Positions 22,907-32,716 of a stretch of DNA of 64,000 nucleotides are shown piece by piece. Below the pieces are notes generated by a model. The model did not search any database. It was given only the letters and a program-made list of their open reading frames with translations, and was not told the DNA's origin. The DNA is from Planctomycetota bacterium (GTDB lineage: Bacteria; Planctomycetota; MHYJ01; WSZJ01; JACPWG01), in the NCBI GenBank assembly GCA_016197205.1, contig JACPWG010000107.1, forward strand, positions 57,366 to 121,365, given 5' to 3'. The position numbers were made by a program, and so were the translations under genes. Each line of letters starts with the position of its first letter. Position 1 is the stretch's first letter.

Positions 22907-24016
22907 CTAGTCGACCCAGTCCGCCAGGAAGACGTTCAGCTCGTGCGGTCGCTTGGCATTCCGGTCCGAAATCCAGACGAGGTGCCGGCCGTCGCGCGAG
23001 AAATGGGGGAAACCATCGAAACCCTCGGAGAGCGTGACGCGCTCCAACCCGGCGCCGTCCGCACCGGTCAGGTAGAGCGAGTAGCTGCCGCGGCGCTTGG
23101 CCTCGACGTCGGAGGTGAAGAGGACGCGCTTCTGGTCCCGGGTGAAGATCGGGGCGAAATTGACCTTGCCGTTCTTCGTCACGGCCCGCTCCTCGGCCCC
23201 GTCCGGACGGGCGACGTAGATCTCGAGGTTGACGGGGTGAAGGGTGCGTTCCGAGAGGAGGCGTTCGAACTCCGTCGTCTCCTCCTTGGTGCGCGGGTAG
23301 AACGCGCGGTAGACGATCCACTGGCCGTCGGGGGAGAAGAACGCCCCGCCCGAGTACCCGCTCGGGAGCTGCACGTGCCGGACGTCGGTGCCGTCGAGGT
23401 TCATCGAGTAGAGGCCGATCCCGCCGTCGCGGTGGGAGGTGAAGATCGCGCGCTTCCCGTCCTCGGAGACCGTGGTTTCGGCGTCGTACCCGTCGTTGTC
23501 GACGATCTGGGTAAGGGAGCCCCTGGCGGGATCGCACACGAAGACGTCGAACGTGCGGTAGAGAGGCCAAATGTAGCCCTTCGAGCGGTCGGGCGGTGGA
23601 GGCGGTTCGTCGCCGTGGTGGTGGGTGCTGGAGTAGAGGAACCGGCCGTCCGGCAGGAAGTAGGCGCAAGTGCACTTGCCCTTGCCGGTCGAAACGCGGT
23701 CGAGCTTGCCGGTGCGAAGGTCGAGGATGTAGATCTGGTCCGCGGCGTCCCCGGGGCGAACGGCCTGGAGGATCAGGCGTTGGCCGTCGGGCGCGAAGTA
23801 GGCCTCCGCGTGGGTGCCGTCCGAGACGAGCTGGCGGACGTTCTTCAGGTGCCGTTCCCCTTCGATCGGCGGGAGTACCGGCGCCCATGCGCCGAGCTCG
23901 GCCGCGGCGCCGGCGGGTTCCTCGCGCGGCGCGCCCTGGCCGGGGACCGCAAACGCGGCGAGGAGAAGGGTCAAGGCGCCGACCGCGGGGGCAGCGAAGC
24001 GGCGGGGCAACGTCAT
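22907..24016 (-). CDS. Secreted TolB-like beta-propeller (PD40) protein
   Basis: A 369-residue protein with a signal peptide (MTLPRRFAAPAVGALTLLLA then AFAVPGQG). It contains repeated WD40-like PD40 blades: AYFAPDGQRLILQAV, DGKRAIFTSHRDGGIGLYSM, GAFFSPDGQWIVYRAFYPRT, HFSRDGRHLVWISDRNAK. The blade motifs place it near TolB and the propeller of prolyl oligopeptidases, but no peptidase domain follows. The ATG at 24016 has GGAG at six to seven bases. It may be a periplasmic scaffold or binding protein. Confidence 0.85.
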   Translation of the reverse strand: MTLPRRFAAPAVGALTLLLAAFAVPGQGAPREEPAGAAAELGAWAPVLPPIEGERHLKNVRQLVSDGTHAEAYFAPDGQRLILQAVRPGDAADQIYILDLRTGKLDRVSTGKGKCTCAYFLPDGRFLYSSTHHHGDEPPPPPDRSKGYIWPLYRTFDVFVCDPARGSLTQIVDNDGYDAETTVSEDGKRAIFTSHRDGGIGLYSMNLDGTDVRHVQLPSGYSGGAFFSPDGQWIVYRAFYPRTKEETTEFERLLSERTLHPVNLEIYVARPDGAEERAVTKNGKVNFAPIFTRDQKRVLFTSDVEAKRRGSYSLYLTGADGAGLERVTLSEGFDGFPHFSRDGRHLVWISDRNAKRPHELNVFLADWVD

Positions 24017-24157
24017 CGCGTTCTCCGGCAAATTTGACCTTTGAGCTTTGCCATTCGCACATTGAAATCCGTGCGCGGAACCCATCCAAACCGACGGCCG
24101 GCGTTTTCCCTGGCCCAAGTCCCACTCGGAGCGAGTTCGCCGCTCCCCCGTGGCGTT

Positions 24158-24658
24158 CTACGCCCGCGACAGCGTCTTGATGATCCCATGAACGTCCTCG
24201 GCCGCAAGCAATTCCCGGACGACCTCCTCGTCCGTGAAAAGCGTGGCGATGCGCCGATAGACTTTCAAATATTTCTGGTCGTCGTACGGCGGCGCGACCA
24301 GCGCCAAAAAAAAATGGACCGGCTGCTTGTCCGGGGCGTCGAGGTCGAGTCCCTCGACGGACCGGGCGAAGGCGATCACGAAATCCTTCGCCTGCATGGT
24401 GCGGACGTGCGGAATGGCGATCCCCTTCCCGACCGCGGTCGTGGCTTTCCGTTCCCGGTTGATGAGGTCGGTAAGGAGCTTGCTCTTGTTTCCCACCTTG
24501 CCGCTCGCGTCGAGCAGCTCCGCCAGCTCCGCGAGCACGGATTCCTTGAGCGACTCGAGGTACCGATGCGGCGACAGCTCGGCCTGCCGCTCGGGGTCGT
24601 GTCGCGTGTCGAGATCCAGCTTCACCTGCGCCGGACGCAGGTAGCGCGTGAGCTGCAT
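24158..24658 (-). CDS. PTS EIIA (PtsN/fructose-type) domain protein
   Basis: A 166-residue phosphocarrier domain of the PTS_EIIA_2 family. The active His is in GKGIAIPHVRT (about residue 90), followed by VHFFLALVAP and a C-terminal DEEVVRELLAAEDVHGIIKTL. PtsN-like proteins usually regulate nitrogen, potassium or stress responses; no sugar transporter is nearby. The ATG at 24658 fits the promoter at 24726-24754. The phenylalanine pair in VHFFLA is coded by a run of nine T, an unusual homopolymer for this genome. Confidence 0.9.
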   Translation of the reverse strand: MQLTRYLRPAQVKLDLDTRHDPERQAELSPHRYLESLKESVLAELAELLDASGKVGNKSKLLTDLINRERKATTAVGKGIAIPHVRTMQAKDFVIAFARSVEGLDLDAPDKQPVHFFLALVAPPYDDQKYLKVYRRIATLFTDEEVVRELLAAEDVHGIIKTLSRA

Positions 24659-24725
24659 GGGGACTTCGCCGATCCGAGTCGGGCAAGGGGGGGACCGCCG
24701 GGGCCGGGGTCGAAAAGAAAGGCAG

Positions 24726-24754
24726 ATCCTAGTGCCTAGGGACCGCAAAATCAA
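24726..24754 (-). promoter_or_regulatory. Promoter of the PtsN-like gene
   Basis: Minus-strand TTGATT and TAGGAT are separated by 17 bases, about 70 bases before the ATG at 24658 and downstream of the kinase stop at 24795. Confidence 0.7.
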
Positions 24755-24794
24755 GCGTTTGGAACGAGCGTGCGGACCCCTTCCCCATCTGCAC

Positions 24795-27700
24795 TCATTG
24801 CGACCGCAGCCAGGCGCGCAGCTCTTCGCGATCGAGAAGGGGCGACAGCTCGGGCTCCTGACGCACCGCCTCGACGGAGAGCCCCCGCCCAAGCGCCTGG
24901 TAGAGGTGCTGCGCGGCGAGGTCCAGCTTGCCCGCGGACGCCAGCATCGCCGCGCGAAAGAAGTGCACGATCGTCAGGTCCGGGCAGCGCGCGTCCACCT
25001 CCGCCAGCGCCCGTTCCGCCTCCGCCTCCCGCCCGAGCTTGTGCAGCGCCCAGCCGCGCCACGCGGACGCCGCCAGGTTCTCCGGGTCCGCGGCCAGGGC
25101 CGCGTCCGACTCTTCGAGCGCGACGTCGAACCGGTTCCAGAGGCCGGCGAAAAACGCCTTTCCGAACCGGACGACAGGGTCGGACCCGTCCTCGTGCTCG
25201 ATCGTCTTCGGCAGGTTTCCCATCAGGACGCCGAAGGCCCAGTTCGACCTCGCCTTCACCTGGTTCTCGCGGATCTTGCCGAAAATCTTCGAGGCGAAGA
25301 GGGGGTTGTAGCGGGCGGAGCGGGTCAGGTCGAGCGCGACGTGCTCGAAGATGCCCGCCGCGATGCTCGGGTCGCCGCGCATGTACCAGGCAAGCGCGTA
25401 GCGCGGGCACTCGGCGAGCGCGCGGTCGGTGAGCAGCAGCTCCACCCGCGGGTACTTCTTCCCAAGATGCGGGGCGAGCCGCAGCCAGAAGCGCGCGCCC
25501 GGGGGCGGGGCGGCCGGGCCGTCCCTTCGCCACGCCGCGCGCTCCCGTTCCGCCTCCTCCTTGCGCCCGAGCCGTTCGAGTACGGCGGCGCGATGGTAGC
25601 GGGGAGCGACCCAGCCCGGCGGGGCGAGCGCGAGCGCAAGGTCGAAGTCGGCCAGTGCGCCGACGGCGTCCCCCTCCGCGTCCCGGAGCAGCCCGCTCTC
25701 GTCGAGGAGGACGGGGTCGCGCGGGCGAAGCGCGAGGAGCGCGGAGAGGTCGCGTGCCGCGAGGGGGAGCTCGCGGACGCCGGGGAGGTCCCGGACGATC
25801 CGCAAACGCTCGAACCGAGCCACGGCGGCGGTCGCGGGGCCGCATTGCTCCACGGCCCTGCCGTACTCCTCGAGGGCGTCCTTGAGCAGGCCGAGGAAGG
25901 CGAGGGTGCGCGCCCGAACGAGCCGTGCCTCTCCGCACCAGGGGTCGATCGCCAGCGCCATCTGCGCGTGCGCCCAACAGCCCCAGGCGAGGGGCCCGTC
26001 GAGGAAGGAGCGAGGCAGTTCGTCATCGGCCGCGCCGTACCACTCGGCGAAACGGCGTCGTGCGCGAAGGAGGTGCTCGGTCTCTTCGCCGCCGGCGCTT
26101 GGCGGCTCGGCGGAAAGCGACGCGGCCCGGTCCCACGCGGCGGCGGCCTCCGTCGTTCGACCGGCTGCCGTGAGGGCCGACGCGAGCCCGTGCGCCGCGC
26201 TCAAGAGCGTGGGCGCCGCGGCCAACGCCTGCTCGAATCGGCCGATCGCCTCCTCCGGCCTTCCGTGCGCCCGGGCAATCCGGCCCAGGCCGACCAGCGC
26301 GGGCGCGGACCCAGGTGCGAGCTCGAGCGCCCGCCCAAAATCGGCTTCGGCGGCCGCGAGGGCCTTTGCGTCCGGCTCCGGCGCACCGAGGCGCGCCTGC
26401 CCGCGACGCACGAGCGCGGGTCCCCAGTGGGGGAACCGCGCGAGGACGGCGTCAAGGTCCGGCATGGGGTCGCCGACGAGAGAAGGGGCCGGGCGCGCGG
26501 CGATGAGGGCCCGGGTCCACCAGCAACGCACGTCGGAGGGGGCGAGCCGGTGCGCCTCCACGACCGCGGCGTCGGCCTTCACATCGTGAACCGGAAAGCG
26601 GCTCCCCGCAGGGTCGAACAGATGAAAACAGCAGAGGGCCAGCTCCAGCCTGGCCGGGACCAACGTCGGGGCCTTGGAGACGGCTTCTTCGAGCGCCTTT
26701 AGCGCCGCGAGGTCCTCCCCGAGGGACCGCAGCACTCGCGCCTCCTCGAGCCGCGCGAGCGCCGTGCAACGTCGAAGCGCCATGCGCGAGGCTTCGTCGG
26801 CTCGCGAAGCTTCGGCCGCGGCCGTCGTTCTCTCGACCAGCGCCCGCGCCTCCGCGAGCACCAACCGCGGCTCGCCGGAGGCGCGATGCACCGCCAGGCG
26901 CAAGCACTCGACCTCGAGCGTTTCCGCGTTGCCGACGGCCGCCTTCGCCGCGGCCCGGGCGTCGACCTCGGCCCCGGCCGCGTCGCCTGCCTCGAGCCGC
27001 GCCTGACCGCGGAGGATCGAGGCCACGTAGCGATCGGGGGCGACACGGAGCAGAGCGTCCAGGTCGCCCAGCGCCTCGCGCAGAAGGCCCGCCTCGCGGC
27101 GGATCCGGGCTCTTGCAAGCAGTGGGTCCGGATCGCCCGGGGTCGCCGCTACCGCGCGCGTCGTGTCCGTTTCCGCCGCCCGCCAGTCCCCCTGCGCGCG
27201 ATGGGCCTGCGCCTGCAAGAGCCGGATCGGCACGTGGTCCGGCCATTCGACCGCCGCGGTTTCCAGGACCTGGAGCGCCTCGACGAGCGAGGCCGCGTCG
27301 CCGCGGCCGACGAGCTTCGCGGCCTTTTCCAGCGCCGCGCCGCGCCGCTCGAGCCCCGCCTGCGCCTCCTGTTCCCGCGCGCGCGTCCGCTCGCCCAGCC
27401 AACGCTGGTAGCCCCACCCCCCGCCTGCGGTCATGAGGAGCAGCGCGCCGACGGCCACGCGAAGTGCGGGGAGGTTGCGCCGGGCCTTGCGAAAAATCCG
27501 GAAGATCGTCCCGGCGGGCCGCGCGCGGACCGGCTCACCGCGGAGGAAGCGGGCGAGGTCCTCCCGCAGCTCGCCCGCGGTCGCGTACCGTCGGTCCCGG
27601 TCCTTTTCAAGGGCCTTCATCGCGATCGTGTCCAGGTCCGGCGGGCAGCGCCGGTCCCGTTTCGCGATCGGCAGCGGGTCGGCGTGGACGACGTTGTACA

Positions 27701-28814
27701 GGACCGCGCCGACGTCCTCTCCGTCGAAGACCGGCCGGCACGCCAGGGCCTCGTAGAGCGTCGCGCCGAGCGAGTACACGTCCGTGCGGCGGTCGATCTC
27801 CGCGCGTGCGCCGCGCGCCTGCTCCGGCGACATGTACATGGGCGTGCCGAAGACCCCGCCGCTCCCGGTGAGCGTCGACGCGGTGAGGTCGCGCGCGAGG
27901 CCGAAGTCCGCGACGAGGAGCCGGTCCGCCGCCGTGACGAGGAGGTTCGCGGGCTTCACGTCCCGGTGGATGACCCCCTGCGCGTGCGCGTAGTCGAGCG
28001 CGTCCGCGGCCTGCACGAGCAGCCGCGCCACTCGCTCGGGCTCCACGCGACCGCGCTTGAGCATGGCGGAGAGACTTTCCCCCTCCACGAACTCCATCGA
28101 GAAGTAATGGACGTCGCCTTCCCGGCCGGCGCCGTAGACGCCGACGATGTTTGGATGCGTGAGCCGGCCGGCCGCGGCGGCCTCGCGTTGGAAGCGGGCG
28201 ATGGACTCGGGGTCGACGGCCGCGGGATTGAGGACTTTGAGCGCGACGCGGCGGCCGAGCGAATGCTGGATCGCTTCGTAAACCACGCCCATGCCGCCGC
28301 GGCCGAGTTCGCGCTGGATGACGTAGTCGCCGATGTGGCGCGGCGAGGCCGGCGGCGGCCAGGCCGGTCGACGCGGGGCCGTCGCGTCGCTCGGATTCGA
28401 GGGGGGGCGGGCGGTCTCGCCGCCGGGCCGGAGCTGCGTCAGCGTGCCGTCGAGCGTCTCGTCGGCGGGGCCGGGGCCCGGGCCGGGCGAAGGCTGCGGG
28501 AGGGGGGAACGCGCGGGCAGGAGGGCGGCGGGGGCGAGACGCGTGCGCGGGGTCGCGAGGTCGGGCGGCGCTTCGTCGCAGAGCGTCTCCGTGGCGTCGC
28601 GACCGACGAGGCCGAACGGGGCGCTGGGCGCGGGTGGTGTGTGGGCGGGGACCGGCGAGTTGGCTGAGGAGCCGGCGGTCGACCCGCCCGGCCGTGCGAC
28701 GCCTCGCACACGCGCGTTGCAGGCCGGACACTCCGAATCGGGGGAAGCGAGTGCGGCGCCGCAGCTCGGGCAAGGGCTGGGGTCGGTATTGCCGGGCGGG
28801 GGCAGTGCGGTCAC
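24795..28814 (-). CDS. Membrane Ser/Thr kinase with N-terminal zinc ribbon and long TPR region
   Basis: This 1339-residue protein starts with a zinc ribbon (CPSCGAALASPDSECPAC, about 13-30) and a disordered Pro-rich linker. The Hanks-type kinase domain spans about 160-430: RELGRGGMGVVYEA, HRDVKPANLL, DFGLARD, GTPMYMSPEQA. One transmembrane segment lies near 452-470 (RVAVGALLLMTAGGGWGY). The rest, about 860 residues, is a series of TPR-like helical repeats (GDWRAAETDTTRAVAATPGD, EADFGRALELAPGSAPALVG). The likely role is signal transduction with the TPR part outside the cell membrane. The GTG at 28814 has CGGAG upstream and a promoter at 28924-28953. Confidence 0.92.
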   Translation of the reverse strand: MTALPPPGNTDPSPCPSCGAALASPDSECPACNARVRGVARPGGSTAGSSANSPVPAHTPPAPSAPFGLVGRDATETLCDEAPPDLATPRTRLAPAALLPARSPLPQPSPGPGPGPADETLDGTLTQLRPGGETARPPSNPSDATAPRRPAWPPPASPRHIGDYVIQRELGRGGMGVVYEAIQHSLGRRVALKVLNPAAVDPESIARFQREAAAAGRLTHPNIVGVYGAGREGDVHYFSMEFVEGESLSAMLKRGRVEPERVARLLVQAADALDYAHAQGVIHRDVKPANLLVTAADRLLVADFGLARDLTASTLTGSGGVFGTPMYMSPEQARGARAEIDRRTDVYSLGATLYEALACRPVFDGEDVGAVLYNVVHADPLPIAKRDRRCPPDLDTIAMKALEKDRDRRYATAGELREDLARFLRGEPVRARPAGTIFRIFRKARRNLPALRVAVGALLLMTAGGGWGYQRWLGERTRAREQEAQAGLERRGAALEKAAKLVGRGDAASLVEALQVLETAAVEWPDHVPIRLLQAQAHRAQGDWRAAETDTTRAVAATPGDPDPLLARARIRREAGLLREALGDLDALLRVAPDRYVASILRGQARLEAGDAAGAEVDARAAAKAAVGNAETLEVECLRLAVHRASGEPRLVLAEARALVERTTAAAEASRADEASRMALRRCTALARLEEARVLRSLGEDLAALKALEEAVSKAPTLVPARLELALCCFHLFDPAGSRFPVHDVKADAAVVEAHRLAPSDVRCWWTRALIAARPAPSLVGDPMPDLDAVLARFPHWGPALVRRGQARLGAPEPDAKALAAAEADFGRALELAPGSAPALVGLGRIARAHGRPEEAIGRFEQALAAAPTLLSAAHGLASALTAAGRTTEAAAAWDRAASLSAEPPSAGGEETEHLLRARRRFAEWYGAADDELPRSFLDGPLAWGCWAHAQMALAIDPWCGEARLVRARTLAFLGLLKDALEEYGRAVEQCGPATAAVARFERLRIVRDLPGVRELPLAARDLSALLALRPRDPVLLDESGLLRDAEGDAVGALADFDLALALAPPGWVAPRYHRAAVLERLGRKEEAERERAAWRRDGPAAPPPGARFWLRLAPHLGKKYPRVELLLTDRALAECPRYALAWYMRGDPSIAAGIFEHVALDLTRSARYNPLFASKIFGKIRENQVKARSNWAFGVLMGNLPKTIEHEDGSDPVVRFGKAFFAGLWNRFDVALEESDAALAADPENLAASAWRGWALHKLGREAEAERALAEVDARCPDLTIVHFFRAAMLASAGKLDLAAQHLYQALGRGLSVEAVRQEPELSPLLDREELRAWLRSQ

Positions 28815-28923
28815 GCGGATCGACTCCGGTCGGGGATGGCGCAAGCGGGGGCGAGGAGCGCGGCCCGTGGCCGGGTGCCGGCGCCCTGCGGCCCGGTGGG
28901 CGGCGGACTTCCACGGTCGGGGC

Positions 28924-28953
28924 AGTATACCGCGGTGCTTCCCGCGGAGACAA
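28924..28953 (-). promoter_or_regulatory. Promoter of the kinase-TPR gene
   Basis: Minus-strand TTGTCT and TATACT are separated by 18 bases, about 110 bases before the GTG at 28814. Confidence 0.6.
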
Positions 28954-29045
28954 GCTCGACCACCGGACGCCCGGCGAACGAGGCGGCTCTTCTCAGAGAG
29001 CCGTTCCCCTCGCCCAGGTTTGCGTTCCGCGAGTGCCTCATTCCC

Positions 29046-29074
29046 TTGACCTCCGCGCCCCCGGCGCGTAGGGT
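29046..29074 (+). promoter_or_regulatory. Promoter of M16 peptidase 1
   Basis: TTGACC and TAGGGT are separated by 17 bases. The same two boxes with the same spacing stand before the paralogue (37340-37368), and the -10 context GCGCGTAGGGTGT is shared. Confidence 0.75.
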
Positions 29075-29150
29075 GTCGCACTTCGATTTCGCCACCGGCG
29101 GCTTGGGCCCCGCGAATACCACAATCCGACAAGCAAAAAGGAACCTTCGC

Positions 29151-32003
29151 ATGATCGGCCGAAACGGGCATCGTTCCGTCGTCTTCCTCTCCGGCACCGC
29201 ACTCGCCGCCGCCGTCGCCGCGGGCGCGCCCACCTCCGCGCTCGCGGCCGACTCCGCCCGCGAGTACAAGGCGCTCACGCTGGAAAACGGCATCAAGGTC
29301 TTCCTCGTCCACGACCCGGAGGCCGACCACAGCGGCGCCGCGCTCGGCGTCAACGCCGCGTCCATGCACGACGGCAAGACCTCGGGCATCGCGCACTTCC
29401 TCGAACACATGCTCTTCCTTGGCACGAAGAAATACCCCGAGTCCGGCGCCTACACCGACTACCTCTCGGCCAACGACGGCTCCTCGAACGCCTACACGGG
29501 CTACGACCTCACCAACTACCACTTCGAGGTCAAGAGCGAGGCCCTCGAGGGCGCGCTCGACCGCTTCGCGCAGTTCTTCCTCGAGCCGCTCCTCACCGAC
29601 GAGCTGTCCGGCCGCGAGATGAACGCGGTCGACTCGGAGCACTCCAAGAACCTCGAGGACGACTATTGGCGCGCGCGTCAAGTGTACCGCTCCCTCCTCA
29701 ACCCCGCCCACCCCGAGTGCCACTTCTCGACGGGGAACAAGAAGACCCTCGCGGGCGTGAAGAACGAAGAGCTGCGCGCCTTCTACAAGGCCCACTACTC
29801 CGCGAACCTGATGACCCTCGCCGTGGTGTCGAACCATCCGCTCGCCACGCTCGAGAAGTGGGTCCGGGAGAAATTCGCCGCCGTCCAAAATAAAAACTAC
29901 GCGAAGCCCGCCGTCTCCGTGCCGCTCTTCCATCCGGCGATCGCGGCCCACGTCGTCGAGATCAAGTCGGTCCGCGACATCCGAAAGCTCTGGCTCCGGT
30001 TCGAGCTCAAGGAGGAGGACTTCAACTACGAATCGAAGCCGACCCGGCTGGTCGGCGCGCTCCTCGGCCACGAGGGGCCGGAGAGCCTGCTCGACCATTT
30101 GAAGCACGAGGGGCTGGCCACGTCGCTCTCCGCGGGCGGCGACGAGCTGGCGAACCAGGGCTCCTTCAACATGGAGCTGGACCTCACCGAGCAGGGGCTC
30201 GCCCAGGTCGACCTGGTCCTGGAGCGGATCTTCGGCATGATCAACTACCTACGGGAACTCCCCGAGCTGCCGGACTACGTCGCCGAAGAACAGCGGCGCA
30301 TGGGGGAGCTGGACCTGCGCTTCTACGAGCCGGGGAAGGTCTTCAACGAGGTGCGGACGCTGGCCGCGATGATGGTCCGGTACCCGCACGAGCAGCTCCT
30401 CGAAAACATGCACCTGGTCCAAAAAAAAGATCCCGCGGCGGTGCGGCACGTGCTCCAGGCGTTGACGCCGGAGAACCTGGTCGCGCTCGTGATTGCCCGG
30501 GATCGGCAGGGGAAGGACGTCGAGCCGCACTACGGCGCGTCCTACGCCGTGCGACCACTCGCGCCCGAGCTGGTCGACCGGCTGAAGAAGGCCGCGCGCA
30601 TCGGGGCGATGGCCGTGGCGCCCGCGAATCCCTTCCTTCCGACCGAGTTCGGCCTCGTCGAGCCGGCCGCGGCCGAGAAGCCCGCCCGCCACGCGTTCGA
30701 CCTGGGCGAGGTCTGGCTGCGCAACGACGTGCGGTTCCAGCGGCCAAAGGCGGCGCTTCAGCTCCGCGTGCTGAACGGCAAGAACTGGAAGACCGTGCGC
30801 GACTACGTCCTGGGCGAGCTTTTCGCGGAGGCTGCGAGCGAGGCCGTGAACCCCTATCGCTACCCGATGACGTTGGCGGGCCTGGAGCTGGCGATCTCCA
30901 GCTCGCGGTTCGGCCTGGAGCTGAGCGCCCAGGGCTATTCCCACAAGCTGCCCGAGCTGGTCGCGTTCGCCGCGCCGTACTTGACGGAGGTCCGCGTCGA
31001 CGAGAAGCAGTTCGCGATCCTGAAGGAGCGGCACGCGCGGGAGCTGCAGAACCACGTGAAGCAGCCGCCCAGCCGGCTCGCGTTCGACTTCTTCCGCGAG
31101 GCCTTCCGCGAGGTGCATTTCACGGAAGTGCAGCAGCTCGCGGAGCTGCCGGCAATCACGCTGGCGGACCTCAAGGACTACGCCGCGCGCATCCGGGAGG
31201 GGGCATGGATCCAGGGGTTCGTCTACGGGAACCTCTCCGGCGCGCAGGTGGACGCGCTGGCCTCGGATTTCGTGAAGAAGCTGGCCCCGCGCGGCGCGCT
31301 GCCGGAGGCGGAGCGCTTCGTGCCGCGGGTGCTGGAGCTGAAGAAGGGGACCTCGGTCGTGCTGAAGCGGAAGATCGACTCGAACGACAGCGCGGGGCTG
31401 CTCGCTTACGTGCACGATCCGCTCACCCCCGAGCGCAAGGCCGCGCTCAAGGTCCTCAACCAGCTCCTGCCGAACCGCTTTTACCAGGACCTGCGCACCT
31501 TGCAGCAGACCGGGTACGTGGTGTCGGGCGGCGCGATGGACATGGAAAACCTGCCGGTCTTTTATTTTCTCAGCCAGTCGAGCGTGGTGTCGCCCGCGTC
31601 GCTCCTGGGCCGGTTCGAGTCCTTCGTGAAGCATCTCGTCCCGGACCTGCGCGAGCTGCCGCCGGAAGCCTTCGAGTCGGCGCGGCAGGCGGCGGTCGCG
31701 GAGTTGCTGCGGAAGCGCAAGGACTTCAAGGAGGAGCTGGACTGGCACTTCATGATCGCGTACCAGTTCCAGGCGGACTTCGCCCTGGACGAAAAAGACG
31801 CGGCGGCGGTGAAGGCGCTGACGCGGGAGCAATGGCTTGCGCACGTCGCAGCTTTTTTTGCGGACGACGGCGCGCGCCGCGTGGCCTTCGAACTGGAGGG
31901 GAGCCCGAAGCGGTACACGTTCCAGGAGGGCGCGCTGGAGGAGCTGCGGAAGGCGGGGAGAGGCTTCCGGCAGCGGTTCGACCCGGTGGAGCCGGCGAAG
32001 TGA
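29151..32003 (+). CDS. M16 insulinase/pitrilysin-like zinc metallopeptidase, paralogue 1
   Basis: This 950-residue protein has a signal peptide (about residues 1-33, ending SALAADS). The inverted zinc motif HxxEH is HFLEH at 82-86 in AHFLEHMLFLGTKKYPE. The third ligand is probably in NAVDSEHSKN near residue 165. The length and four-domain layout match pitrilysin/insulysin, periplasmic enzymes that cut short peptides. AAGGAA precedes the ATG. It is closely similar to the protein at 37447-40320. A QKK and an AFF are coded by runs of eight A and seven T. Confidence 0.95.
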   Translation: MIGRNGHRSVVFLSGTALAAAVAAGAPTSALAADSAREYKALTLENGIKVFLVHDPEADHSGAALGVNAASMHDGKTSGIAHFLEHMLFLGTKKYPESGAYTDYLSANDGSSNAYTGYDLTNYHFEVKSEALEGALDRFAQFFLEPLLTDELSGREMNAVDSEHSKNLEDDYWRARQVYRSLLNPAHPECHFSTGNKKTLAGVKNEELRAFYKAHYSANLMTLAVVSNHPLATLEKWVREKFAAVQNKNYAKPAVSVPLFHPAIAAHVVEIKSVRDIRKLWLRFELKEEDFNYESKPTRLVGALLGHEGPESLLDHLKHEGLATSLSAGGDELANQGSFNMELDLTEQGLAQVDLVLERIFGMINYLRELPELPDYVAEEQRRMGELDLRFYEPGKVFNEVRTLAAMMVRYPHEQLLENMHLVQKKDPAAVRHVLQALTPENLVALVIARDRQGKDVEPHYGASYAVRPLAPELVDRLKKAARIGAMAVAPANPFLPTEFGLVEPAAAEKPARHAFDLGEVWLRNDVRFQRPKAALQLRVLNGKNWKTVRDYVLGELFAEAASEAVNPYRYPMTLAGLELAISSSRFGLELSAQGYSHKLPELVAFAAPYLTEVRVDEKQFAILKERHARELQNHVKQPPSRLAFDFFREAFREVHFTEVQQLAELPAITLADLKDYAARIREGAWIQGFVYGNLSGAQVDALASDFVKKLAPRGALPEAERFVPRVLELKKGTSVVLKRKIDSNDSAGLLAYVHDPLTPERKAALKVLNQLLPNRFYQDLRTLQQTGYVVSGGAMDMENLPVFYFLSQSSVVSPASLLGRFESFVKHLVPDLRELPPEAFESARQAAVAELLRKRKDFKEELDWHFMIAYQFQADFALDEKDAAAVKALTREQWLAHVAAFFADDGARRVAFELEGSPKRYTFQEGALEELRKAGRGFRQRFDPVEPAK

Positions 32004-32039
32004 TGCCGGAAAAAGGTTGCCATGACCGGTGAGCCCACT

Positions 32040-32240
32040 CTCTCGAAATGGGGCATGAAAGGCCCGAGCGCGCGACGTGCGAACCTGCCGCTCTTGTCCT
32101 TCGCCGACCACGAGCCCTTGTGGGGGAGGGCTTCCTCCTCCGCGCCCGGCGCTTCGGTGGACGGGGCCGCCCCGCACCGACGGTGCAACCCGCGTGGAAA
32201 TCACGGAGGCCGTAGTTCGCGGGGCGACTCAAGGGGACAG
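32040..32240. repeat. Intergenic repeat, family E copy 1
   Basis: This stretch contains gaccacgagcccttgtgg, then cccgcaccgacgg and aacccgcgtggaaatcacg. The same order of words occurs at 54910-54985, and part of it at 53326-53400. No gene is seen between the M16 stop and the toxin-antitoxin promoter. Confidence 0.65.
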
Positions 32241-32410
32241 ACAGCCTCGCGGCCGGAGGCAGCGAATTGACCGCAGAGACCTCGCCCGGAGTGGAGCTTG
32301 CGCCTCCGCGTCCGGCAACTGTGTAGACGCCACTCCAGGCCTCGCCCGGCATCGACCGTCTGCCGGGCGACTCCGCCCACGCCACCAGCCGGCTCGCCCC
32401 TCGCCGACGA

Positions 32411-32438
32411 TTGTCCTCAGGCGCGGATGTGGTATGCT
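32411..32438 (+). promoter_or_regulatory. Promoter of the ParDE-like pair
   Basis: TTGTCC and TATGCT are separated by 16 bases, about 60 bases before the antitoxin ATG at 32495. Confidence 0.5.
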
Positions 32439-32494
32439 CCAGGAGGATGTGCACGCAGCCGCCTCGTGCTCATGAAAAAACGGGAGCATGCCAC

Positions 32495-32716
32495 ATGAAG
32501 AAGGCTCTGATCACTTGGGACGGGAAGCACCTCCCTGCGCAGCTCAAGCGAGTCCCACCGGGGCAGTACAGCCTCGAGGCCGTGTCGCGTGACCCGGCTC
32601 TCGACGTGGAGGAAGAGCGCGGGCTCGAACAGGCTTTGCGGCAGTTGGATGCAGGTGAGGGCAGGTCTCTCGCCTCCGTCCTCTCCGAAATCCGGGGGCG
32701 TCGGAAGCGCTCGTGA
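32495..32716 (+). CDS. Probable antitoxin of a type II toxin-antitoxin pair
   Basis: A 73-residue acidic protein: MKKALITWDGKHLPAQLKRV, then a helical LDVEEERGLEQALRQLDAGE and a basic C-terminus GRRKRS. The family is not clear, but size, charge and a four-base overlap (GTGA) with the RelE/ParE-like gene mark it as its antitoxin. GGGAG lies about nine bases before the ATG. The helix EEERGLEQALRQLDAGEGRSL resembles ParD C-terminal segments that wrap the toxin. Confidence 0.7.
   Translation: MKKALITWDGKHLPAQLKRVPPGQYSLEAVSRDPALDVEEERGLEQALRQLDAGEGRSLASVLSEIRGRRKRS

Noticed and set aside
28815..30107. Upstream extension of the kinase-TPR frame to near 30107
   Set aside because: The promoter at 28924-28953 and the ribosome site place the start at 28814; the extension is antisense to the M16 gene.
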